In this document: positions 1 to 4,763 of the stretch, piece by piece
Position numbering within the stretch: the first letter of the stretch is position 1
Layout: each line of letters opens with the position of its first letter
Source: Solirubrobacterales bacterium
Lineage (GTDB): Bacteria > Actinomycetota > Thermoleophilia > Solirubrobacterales > Solirubrobacteraceae
DNA length: 10,451 nt
Assembly: GCA_017354065.1 (NCBI GenBank)
Contig: JAFMRN010000056.1
Span: 1 to 10,451 of the forward strand
Direction: 5' to 3'
Program-made: the position numbers and the translations under genes
Notes under the pieces: generated by a model
Seen by the model: the letters and a program-made list of their open reading frames with translations, nothing else
Databases searched by the model: none
Told to the model about the DNA's origin: nothing

Positions 1-618
1 CAGGTCCGGGAAGTGCTTGCGTACCTCAGCCTCCACGTCCTGGGCCAGCCGCGTGCGCCCGTCAGACATCGTCAGCAAGACGCCGGCGATCGTCAGCCGC
101 GGGTTCAGGTCCCGCTGGACGAGCTGGAAGGTCTCAAGCAGGCCGGCCAGGCCCTCAAGCGCGAAGTACTCGGCCTGGACGGGAACTATCAGCTTGTCGG
201 CGGCGACCAGCGCGTTGACCGTCAGCGGGCCGAGCGACGGTGGGCAGTCCAGCAAGGTGAACAGGTAGCGGTCACGCGCCGGCGCGATCGCGTCACGCAG
301 CCGCGTTTCCGAGTGCTCCAGGCGCGGGAGCTCGACGTTGGCGCCGGCAAGCGCCGGGCTCGCGGGCGCGACCGCAAGATGCTCTATCTGGCTCGGAGCG
401 ACAACCTCGTCCAGCGCGGCGCCGCCGGCAAGCAGGTCGTACACGGTCTTCGGCGAATCCTTGGGCAAGCCCAGGCCCACGGTGGCGTTGGCCTGAGGGT
501 CGATGTCGACCAGAAGCGCCTCATAGCCAGCCTCGGCGACGCAGGCCGCGAGGTTCACCGCCGTGGTCGTCTTGCCGACGCCGCCCTTCTGGTTTGCAAT
601 GGCGTAGATGGTTCCCAT
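1..618 (-). CDS. parA: Chromosome-partitioning ATPase ParA/Soj, 3' end missing
   Basis: Partial: 206 codons are present from ATG at 618 to the window edge; about 50 C-terminal residues are missing judging by the usual 250-260 aa of chromosomal Soj proteins. It is a deviant Walker-type ATPase that dimerises on ATP, binds DNA non-specifically and works with ParB-parS in origin segregation. Visible motifs: deviant Walker A KGGVGKTT at residues 11-18 (signature Lys11, P-loop Lys16), A' motif LLVDIDPQ at 35-42 (Asp38, Asp40), Walker B FTLLDCPP at 120-127 (Asp124). There is no N-terminal HTH extension, so it is the short chromosomal type rather than the P1-plasmid type. It follows rsmG by 54 bases, as in many oriC regions, with no strong Shine-Dalgarno. 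parB is expected beyond the left edge but is not visible. A MinD or Mrp relative is unlikely given the A' motif and the context. Confidence 0.96.
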   Translation of the reverse strand, partial: MGTIYAIANQKGGVGKTTTAVNLAACVAEAGYEALLVDIDPQANATVGLGLPKDSPKTVYDLLAGGAALDEVVAPSQIEHLAVAPASPALAGANVELPRLEHSETRLRDAIAPARDRYLFTLLDCPPSLGPLTVNALVAADKLIVPVQAEYFALEGLAGLLETFQLVQRDLNPRLTIAGVLLTMSDGRTRLAQDVEAEVRKHFPDL

Positions 619-672
619 GCGCGTGTTCCGAAGCTACCGCCCTGCTCGGTCGAAGCTGGCGCGGATTCCCGC

Positions 673-1365
673 TTAGAGCGCGCCCAACGGACGCTTGCGC
701 GCCATTCCCGGACGGCGCGGGAACCGGTGCGGAGTCTCCTTCACCTTGCACATCAGGTGCAGGTATCGGTGTGCGGCGGTCGGATACGGCTCCACACGCA
801 CCGGCTCCTGGACGGAAAGTCCGAGAATTTCCGCCGCTCTGGCCCCGTCAGCCTCCACCTCGGCTTCACGCTTACCGCGCCAGGCAACCAAGTGGCCGCC
901 GAGGCGCAGCAGCGGCGCCGCGTATTCCGCCAGAACGTCCAGGGGCGCGAGGGCCCGCGCGGTTACGACGTCAAAGGAGCCGTGGTACTCCTCGGCACGC
1001 GCATGCACAACGGTCGTGTTCTCCAGGCCCATCCGGGCGCTGGCAGCGCGCATGAACTCGCATTTCTTGTTGACGCTGTCAAGCAGGGTCACGTGGCAGC
1101 TCGGCAGCGCGGCGGCTAGAACCAACCCAGGCAGCCCCGCGCCGGCACCGATGTCAGCTATGGCGTCTGCGGACGTGACGGCCTCAAGCTCCAGGGCGAC
1201 GAGCGAATCTGCCAGATGATCGTCTCGCACCGCGGCAGGCGCCCGCACGGTCGTGGGAGCCAGCGGATCACTGGCGAGCATCTGGGCGTACCGGGACAAC
1301 GCCGCCTCAGCGGCGCGGTCGAGCCTGAAACGCTCAGTCAGCGAGCCGAGCTCGATCACGCTCAC
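673..1365 (-). CDS. rsmG: 16S rRNA (guanine-N7) methyltransferase RsmG/GidB
   Basis: 230 aa, normal family length. RsmG methylates N7 of G527 (E. coli numbering) in 16S rRNA using S-adenosylmethionine; loss in other bacteria gives low-level streptomycin resistance. Seen here: SAM-binding motif I DIGAGAGLPG at residues 71-80, the following acidic strand end VTLLDS at 92-97, the VVTARALAPL segment at 133-142, and the family C-terminal RFPRRPGMARKRPL at 214-227. The start is GTG at 1365, inside the last codons of the upstream LAGLIDADG gene (32-base overlap), which suggests translational coupling; a second in-frame GTG two codons later is a possible alternative. No clear Shine-Dalgarno is seen. 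The position between jag and parA is the standard one for this gene. Confidence 0.96.
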   Translation of the reverse strand: MSVIELGSLTERFRLDRAAEAALSRYAQMLASDPLAPTTVRAPAAVRDDHLADSLVALELEAVTSADAIADIGAGAGLPGLVLAAALPSCHVTLLDSVNKKCEFMRAASARMGLENTTVVHARAEEYHGSFDVVTARALAPLDVLAEYAAPLLRLGGHLVAWRGKREAEVEADGARAAEILGLSVQEPVRVEPYPTAAHRYLHLMCKVKETPHRFPRRPGMARKRPLGAL

Positions 1366-1708
1366 GTTGGATGAAGGTCCGGTAGTTGATCAGCATCTGG
1401 GCGAGCCGCTCGGTTGCGTGACCATCCAGGTCGGGTTCCAGGTCGGCCTCAAGGATGGGGAGGATCTCCTGGACCAGGACGCGCCCGCGCGCCATCCACT
1501 GGTAGTAGGAGCGGCCGCTGTGGTGGTAAGGCCCGTACAGCTTCGACTGAGGGAAGCGCTGCATCAGCCACTGAAACAGCGCTTCATGGCGCGTGTGCAT
1601 GCGCAGCGTTATCTGCGGTTGCTTGCCGTCCCCGCCGAACGACCCCTCGCCGACAAGCAGCCCCACTAGGAACCCGCGGTCGAACTCGGATAACGGCTGT
1701 GCGTCCAT
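1334..1708 (-). CDS. Small single-motif LAGLIDADG-family protein
   Basis: 124 aa. Residues 12-24 (GFLVGLLVGEGSF) are a clear LAGLIDADG-type helix with the acidic residue at Glu21, followed by a beta-rich stretch (QITLRMHTRHEALFQWL, 32-48) and a YGPYHHSGRSYYQWMARG segment (58-75), as in LAGLIDADG_1/3 folds. Only one motif is present, so a nuclease of this type would have to act as a homodimer. It is not inside a recognisable intron or intein; it sits as an ordinary operon member between jag and rsmG, overlaps the rsmG start by 32 bases, and has base composition like its neighbours. I infer a domesticated DNA- or RNA-binding role is as likely as homing activity. An in-frame TGA lies a few codons upstream, which fixes ATG 1708 as the first usable ATG; no Shine-Dalgarno is visible. 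Confidence 0.85.
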   Translation of the reverse strand: MDAQPLSEFDRGFLVGLLVGEGSFGGDGKQPQITLRMHTRHEALFQWLMQRFPQSKLYGPYHHSGRSYYQWMARGRVLVQEILPILEADLEPDLDGHATERLAQMLINYRTFIQRERDRARLAD

Positions 1709-1722
1709 GTCGAGCAGCTTAC

Positions 1723-1751
1723 TGTTTCACCGTATGGAAAAACGTGAAACG
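1723..1751. promoter_or_regulatory. Split parS-like inverted repeat
   Basis: TGTTTCAC (1723-1730) is followed by 13 bases and then GTGAAACG (1744-1751). The two arms joined would give a 16-mer matching the canonical parS TGTTTCACGTGAAACA at 15 of 16 positions. As it stands the 7-base arms GTTTCAC/GTGAAAC are separated, so it could be a decayed or altered ParB site, an operator for the minus-strand LAGLIDADG-rsmG-parA genes (it lies 15-43 bases upstream of their first ATG), or chance. No intact parS is seen elsewhere in the window. Confidence 0.45.
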
Positions 1752-1889
1752 GGGAGCCCAACGGGCCGAAAGCTGCCGAGAAAGCTGGCTGTACCGGCCC
1801 AATTAGTCAAATTCTTAGGCCTGACGTTTGCCGGGCGGCTACGTTCTCATAGCCCAAGCTTTTTGCGATTTCACCTCTCGCTTGAGCTT

Positions 1890-1963
1890 GGACTAGGTAC
1901 GTGTTGGGTGGCCGGCTTGGGGGCCGGTCGCCCAGCACGTCGATTCTCCGGCGCGCCTAGTCC
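1890..1963 (+). ncRNA. Long hairpin, candidate structured RNA
   Basis: An 18-base-pair stem without bulges runs 1899-1916 against 1923-1940 with a six-base loop (TTGGGG). As plus-strand RNA all 18 positions pair (15 Watson-Crick, 3 G-U); as minus-strand RNA the three wobbles become A-C mismatches. An outer 8-base stem GGACTAGG (1890-1897) with CCTAGTCC (1956-1963) encloses it, leaving an asymmetric internal loop. There is no T-run, so it is not a normal intrinsic terminator. It lies 7 bases beyond the jag stop. The strand preference suggests a plus-strand transcript, but no promoter is identified and I do not recognise an RNA family. Confidence 0.35.
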
Positions 1964-1970
1964 CAGCGCG

Positions 1971-2441
1971 TCAGCTCACAACAGGTGAGACCACAAGGTG
2001 CCGGGACGGCTCCTGGCCCTCGCTGTAGGTCTCCACGTCAAACCGCGTCTTCAGGTGCTCGTGCACGACCTTGCGCTCCAGCGCGCTCATCGCCTCCAGC
2101 GGGACCGGCTTACCGTCGCGGATCGCCGTTTCGGCGGCCTGGTCTGCCACCCCGCGCAACGTCTCCGCACGGCGCTCCCGGTACTGGCCGGCGTCAATCG
2201 AGACCCTGCCGCGCCCGGACCCGCCCTGGTAGGCGATCCGGTACGCGAGGTGCTGGATCGCGTCCAGGGTCGCGCCGTGATGCCCGATCAGCGGCGCCAC
2301 GTCGTCGCCGACAAACTCGGCGGCCAGTTCGTCCTCCTGCTCGGAAATCCGTACCTCAGCGTCCACGCCCAGCGCGTCCGCGATCTCCTCCAACAGCTCC
2401 TGGAGCCGTTCTCGCGGTGTGAGCTCTTCCTCTGCGGACAT
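1971..2441 (-). CDS. jag: KH-R3H RNA-binding protein Jag/KhpB
   Basis: 156 aa from ATG 2441, which is preceded by a strong Shine-Dalgarno (AGGAGAGG); this decides against a longer open frame reaching upstream into yidC. Seen: a KH domain about residues 25-80 with the GxxG loop IGHHGATLD at 52-60, and an R3H domain about 85-150 with the RxxxH pair Arg123/His127 in ERKVVHEHL. The N-terminal Jag_N domain found in firmicute homologues is absent, which matches the shorter actinobacterial form. In other bacteria KhpB partners with KhpA as an RNA chaperone linked to cell elongation and division; that role is inferred here. It lies 40 bases after yidC, the usual neighbour. The C-terminus (SRHLVVSPVVS) is slightly longer than typical endings. 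Confidence 0.93.
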   Translation of the reverse strand: MSAEEELTPRERLQELLEEIADALGVDAEVRISEQEDELAAEFVGDDVAPLIGHHGATLDAIQHLAYRIAYQGGSGRGRVSIDAGQYRERRAETLRGVADQAAETAIRDGKPVPLEAMSALERKVVHEHLKTRFDVETYSEGQEPSRHLVVSPVVS

Positions 2442-2481
2442 GGCCTCTCCTTGCTCGAAACTCTTTGCGTCCGCGCCCGGT

Positions 2482-3603
2482 CTATCGCCGGCGACCGGAC
2501 CGCTTCTTCTTTTTCCTCGGGGGCGGCGGTGGCGCGCTCTTCTTCGCCGACTCAGGAGCAGCGGCCGTGCCGGCGGCCTGTGTTCCCGCGGTAGGACCCT
2601 TTGACTTGCTCGCGCCGCTCTTGCCCGCGCCGGTGCTAGCAGGCGTCTTGGCCTTGGAACCGCCGTTCGTCTTCCCGGCGTTCGCATCACTCTGTTTGGC
2701 CTCCTCAGCGGCGGCTGAAGCACGCTCCGCCAGGCGGCTAAACATGCTGGGCGACGACTTACCGGCCTTGGCTCCTCCGCCCGCGCTCACAGCGGCGGTG
2801 CCATTACCGCCCGCTACGGCCACGTCGACGGGTTTGTAGCGGTGCCCGACGATCTCCTTGAACACGCCCTGCTGGGCGATCATCCAGAGGTTGAAGATGA
2901 TGTAGTAGAGCAGCGCGCCGGCCGGGAAGTTGATTACCACGAACGCGAAGATCACCGGCAGACCCATCATCATGTAGCGCTGGTTTTTCTCGATGCCAGG
3001 GGCCATCATGATCAGGCTGGTGCCCAGCGAGGTGGCGATGTAGAGGACCAGCAGGACGACCATCTCCACACCGTGGGGGCTGTTTGTCAGGTCGTGGATG
3101 AACAGGAACGCGGCGCCGCCCGTATGTGCGCCGTTCGAGTTGCAGGCGGCCGTCTGGCCGGCGGCCTTCGCCAGAGTCACGTGGTGTTGGGACGCGTAGG
3201 TGTGCTGAAACGCGGTCTGGACGCTTGGACACATATCCCCGCGCAACGTGCCGCGGAGCATCCAGAACATCGCGATCAGGAACGGGTACTGGATCAGCAT
3301 CGGCAGGCAGGAGGCGAACGGATTGATGTCGTTCTCCTTGTAGAAGTTCATCGTCTCCTGCTGCATCCGCTGCGGGTTGTCCTTGTACTTCGCGCGGATC
3401 GCCTTCATCTCCGGCATGTGCTGCTGCATGCGCTGCATGGAGTGAAACTGCTTCAGCGCCAGCGGCACCAGCGCAAGGCGCAGGCACACCGTCAGCGCGA
3501 CGATCGCCAGCCCCCAGGACAGGCCCACGGTGCCGTGGAAAAACTTCAGTACGTCCGCCAGAAGGTTGATCAGCGGCTGGAAGATGTTCGCGGAGAGGAG
3601 CAT
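2482..3603 (-). CDS. yidC: Membrane protein insertase YidC/Oxa1/SpoIIIJ family
   Basis: 373 aa. It inserts and folds membrane proteins, alone or with SecYEG. Hydrophobic segments lie near residues 28-50, 96-116, 174-198, 208-226 and 228-246, giving the five-helix Oxa1 core without the large periplasmic domain of Gram-negative YidC. Arg42 in the first helix (LTVCLRLALVPL) is the conserved groove arginine, and residues 53-95 form the cytoplasmic charged hairpin. The loop between helices 2 and 3 (117-172) is long and has Cys125 and Cys154 on the predicted outer face. After about residue 255 comes a long low-complexity Ala/Gly/Lys/Ser tail ending in PPPPPRKKKKRSGRRR, a plausible ribosome- or rRNA-binding tail. 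No lipoprotein signal is seen. ATG 3603 lies 2 bases after the yidD stop, indicating coupling. Confidence 0.96.
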   Translation of the reverse strand: MLLSANIFQPLINLLADVLKFFHGTVGLSWGLAIVALTVCLRLALVPLALKQFHSMQRMQQHMPEMKAIRAKYKDNPQRMQQETMNFYKENDINPFASCLPMLIQYPFLIAMFWMLRGTLRGDMCPSVQTAFQHTYASQHHVTLAKAAGQTAACNSNGAHTGGAAFLFIHDLTNSPHGVEMVVLLVLYIATSLGTSLIMMAPGIEKNQRYMMMGLPVIFAFVVINFPAGALLYYIIFNLWMIAQQGVFKEIVGHRYKPVDVAVAGGNGTAAVSAGGGAKAGKSSPSMFSRLAERASAAAEEAKQSDANAGKTNGGSKAKTPASTGAGKSGASKSKGPTAGTQAAGTAAAPESAKKSAPPPPPRKKKKRSGRRR

Positions 3604-3605
3604 GC

Positions 3606-3869
3606 TCAGTGGGTCGCGGCCGTGGTGCGGATTGAAAACAGACGCTGGTCCTCGACCAGATCAACGCCCCCACGGCTCCAAGGGTTACAGCGCAGCAGCC
3701 GCCATGCGGCCAGGACAAGCCCGCGCAGTATGCCGTATCGGCTGATCGCCTGTATGGCGTATTCCGAACAGGAAGGGTAGAACCGGCAGCGCGGCATCAG
3801 AAAGGGGGAGATGCCCTTTTGGTAGGCGCGGAGCAGGCCGATCAGAGCTAAGCGGAGCGGATTGCTCAC
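3606..3869 (-). CDS. yidD: Membrane protein insertion efficiency factor YidD
   Basis: 87 aa, the normal family size. Small amphipathic inner-face membrane protein that assists YidC-dependent insertion in E. coli. The diagnostic segment CRFYPSCSEYA at residues 28-38 (Cys28, Cys34) and RLLRCNPWSRGGVDLV at 57-72 (Cys61) are both present. The GTG start (3869) overlaps the rnpA stop in a GTGA 4-base overlap, and the stop is 2 bases before yidC, so rnpA-yidD-yidC are probably translated together. A downstream start is unlikely because the N-terminal amphipathic helix (LRLALIGLLRAYQKGISP) is intact. Confidence 0.96.
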   Translation of the reverse strand: MSNPLRLALIGLLRAYQKGISPFLMPRCRFYPSCSEYAIQAISRYGILRGLVLAAWRLLRCNPWSRGGVDLVEDQRLFSIRTTAATH

Positions 3870-4336
3870 GCGGCTTCCTCACCCTCCGTGTCCTCACCCT
3901 CCGTGGTTTCCATAACACCGGATGAACCGGAGTCTGCCTCCGCTTCACCGCCAACGCTGGTCTCAGCGCCCGGCTGCACGCCCGGCACCTTGTCCACCAG
4001 CGCCGCCAGCGCGGCGTGGATCCCACCCAGCCCCTGCTCCTCGGCCAGGCGCCGGGCGTCCGGCCGGGCGATCACAACGGCATCCGAGCCCTCCGGCAGG
4101 CGCGCCGCCTCCAACGCGAATGCCTCACGCAAGACGCGCTTCACCCGGTTTCGTTCCACGGCGCCACCCACCTTGCGGGATACGGACAGCCCGAGCCGAG
4201 GGGGCTCCCCGCCACCCTGGGGAAACACGTACAGGACAAGCTCGCGACCGGCGTGAGAGCGCCCGTTGCGCATCACGCGATCGAACTCTGCACTACGTGA
4301 GAGTCGACCTCGCCGTGGCGAACGCGCGCTCGCCAC
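3866..4336 (-). CDS. rnpA: Ribonuclease P protein component with acidic C-terminal tail
   Basis: 156 aa against about 115-130 aa for most RnpA. It is the protein cofactor of RNase P and helps the catalytic RNA bind the 5' leader of precursor tRNA. The core is clear: GRLSRSAEFDRVMRNG near the N-terminus, LGLSVSRKVGGAVERNRVKR at 48-67 containing the RNR-type motif (62-67), and VVIARPDA at 87-94. The extra length is a tail from about residue 121 to 156 with 11 Asp/Glu and no Lys/Arg, odd for a basic RNA-binding protein. GTG start 4336 lies 6 bases after the rpmH stop, with GGGACC between as a weak ribosome site. The 3' end overlaps yidD. Confidence 0.96.
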   Translation of the reverse strand: MASARSPRRGRLSRSAEFDRVMRNGRSHAGRELVLYVFPQGGGEPPRLGLSVSRKVGGAVERNRVKRVLREAFALEAARLPEGSDAVVIARPDARRLAEEQGLGGIHAALAALVDKVPGVQPGAETSVGGEAEADSGSSGVMETTEGEDTEGEEAA

Positions 4337-4342
4337 AGGTCC

Positions 4343-4477
4343 CTAGACCGTCAAGCGCTTGCGGCCCTTGTCGCGGCGGCGCTTGAGCGTGTCTCTACCG
4401 GCACGCGTCTGCATCCGCGCACGGAAGCCGTGCGTACGAGCCCGTTTACGCTTTTTCGGTTGGTAGGTTCTCTTCAT
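4343..4477 (-). CDS. rpmH: 50S ribosomal protein L34
   Basis: 44 aa, highly basic: it begins MKRTYQPKKRKRARTHGFRA, continues with RMQTRAGRDTLKRRRDKGRKR and ends LTV. This is the near-invariant L34 sequence (KRTxQP, R.H GFR.RM.T..GR..L..RR.KGR). L34 lies at the bottom of the large ribosomal subunit against 23S rRNA. ATG 4477 has GGAG only two bases upstream, a tight spacing. It heads the minus-strand operon with rnpA 6 bases downstream, and faces away from dnaA, the standard arrangement beside oriC. Confidence 0.98.
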   Translation of the reverse strand: MKRTYQPKKRKRARTHGFRARMQTRAGRDTLKRRRDKGRKRLTV

Positions 4478-4509
4478 AACTCCAGGTGCCTCGCGCCGAA
4501 GACAAAAGC

Positions 4510-4527
4510 GCCGGCCTCATGGCCGGC
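4510..4527 (-). other. Leader hairpin upstream of rpmH, attenuator-like
   Basis: GCCGGCC and GGCCGGC form a perfect 7-base stem with a 4-base loop. On the minus strand it is followed by GCTTTTGTCTT, a short T-rich run, so it resembles an intrinsic terminator or attenuator 33 bases before the rpmH start. It lies inside the predicted leader if the promoter at 4570-4600 is real. The U-tract is short, so termination strength is uncertain. Confidence 0.35.
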
Positions 4528-4569
4528 TGCTGGTGCGTCCCCAAGCACTTCTTCCGGGAACGCAAAGCC

Positions 4570-4600
4570 AGTATACGCAGCCCCAACTGCTGTCACTCAA
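4570..4600 (-). promoter_or_regulatory. Candidate promoter for the rpmH operon
   Basis: On the minus strand, TATACT (4570-4575) is a good -10 hexamer. Upstream are TTGAGT (4595-4600, 19-base spacer) or GTGACA (4591-4596, 15-base spacer) as a -35; neither spacing is ideal. Transcription would begin near 4563, leaving a leader of about 85 bases containing the hairpin at 4510-4527. Confidence 0.4.
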
Positions 4601-4681
4601 AGCGCTGTTTCCAGCGGCCTCCGTTTTTCTCGCGCTTTGCGCCAAGCCCCGTTCCCAGGGGTCCGAGGGTCCCGGATCCAC

Positions 4682-4690
4682 TGTTATATT
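4682..4690 (+). promoter_or_regulatory. Extended -10 promoter of dnaA
   Basis: TGTTATATT gives a TGn extension and a TATATT -10 (4685-4690), with no good -35. Transcription would start near 4697, about 67 bases before the dnaA TTG. The 5' end of that leader holds a small stem GGCCT-GTTT-AGGCC (4701-4714) and the 8-mer GGCCGCTC twice (4692-4699 and 4711-4718). The same TGnTATATT box occurs before gyrB. Confidence 0.5.
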
Positions 4691-4763
4691 CGGCCGCTCC
4701 GGCCTGTTTAGGCCGCTCTCTGAATACGTCGATCCGACTCCCGATCCCAGGAGCCGCACGGAG

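Larger units (their letters stand above)
1709..1970. other. Structured 262-base gap between jag and the LAGLIDADG gene
   Basis: No convincing gene lies here. Several segments can fold: GGCTA/TAGCC around 1837-1854; CCAAGCT (near 1854) with AGCTTGG (near 1891); GGCCCAA with TTAGGCC around 1797-1820, which pairs better as minus-strand RNA; and the large hairpin entered separately. Some of these pairings are mutually exclusive. The gap also contains the split parS-like repeat and an AT-rich spot near 1801-1816. It breaks an otherwise tight minus-strand operon, so it could hold a promoter, a processing site or a small RNA; no promoter is clear enough to call. Confidence 0.5.

Noticed and set aside
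13..1119. A long plus-strand open frame across parA and rsmG
   Set aside because: It is antisense to two clearly identified genes, its protein is Arg/Gln-rich with no domain pattern, and long antisense frames are expected at this GC content.
1833..1872. An 11-codon frame on the minus strand (GTG to TAG)
   Set aside because: Too short and without context or conservation evidence; a GAGAGG precedes it without proper spacing.
1800..1880. Cyclic-di-GMP or cobalamin riboswitch in the jag-LAGLIDADG gap
   Set aside because: Short look-alikes (GGCAAACG, GGUGAAAUCGC on the minus strand) occur, but the required arrangement of conserved boxes and stems is absent.
1709..1970. Group I intron carrying the LAGLIDADG gene
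   Set aside because: I cannot assemble the P3-P7 core or find an interrupted host gene; jag and rsmG both appear complete.
2442..2723. Longer Jag protein starting inside yidC
   Set aside because: The extra residues are antisense-like Arg/Pro/Ala-rich frame shadow of the YidC tail, and ATG 2441 has a strong Shine-Dalgarno.
4533..4763. N-terminal extension of DnaA by 77 residues
   Set aside because: The extension runs through the promoter region, has no DnaA similarity, and domain I is complete from the TTG at 4764 with its AGGAG site.
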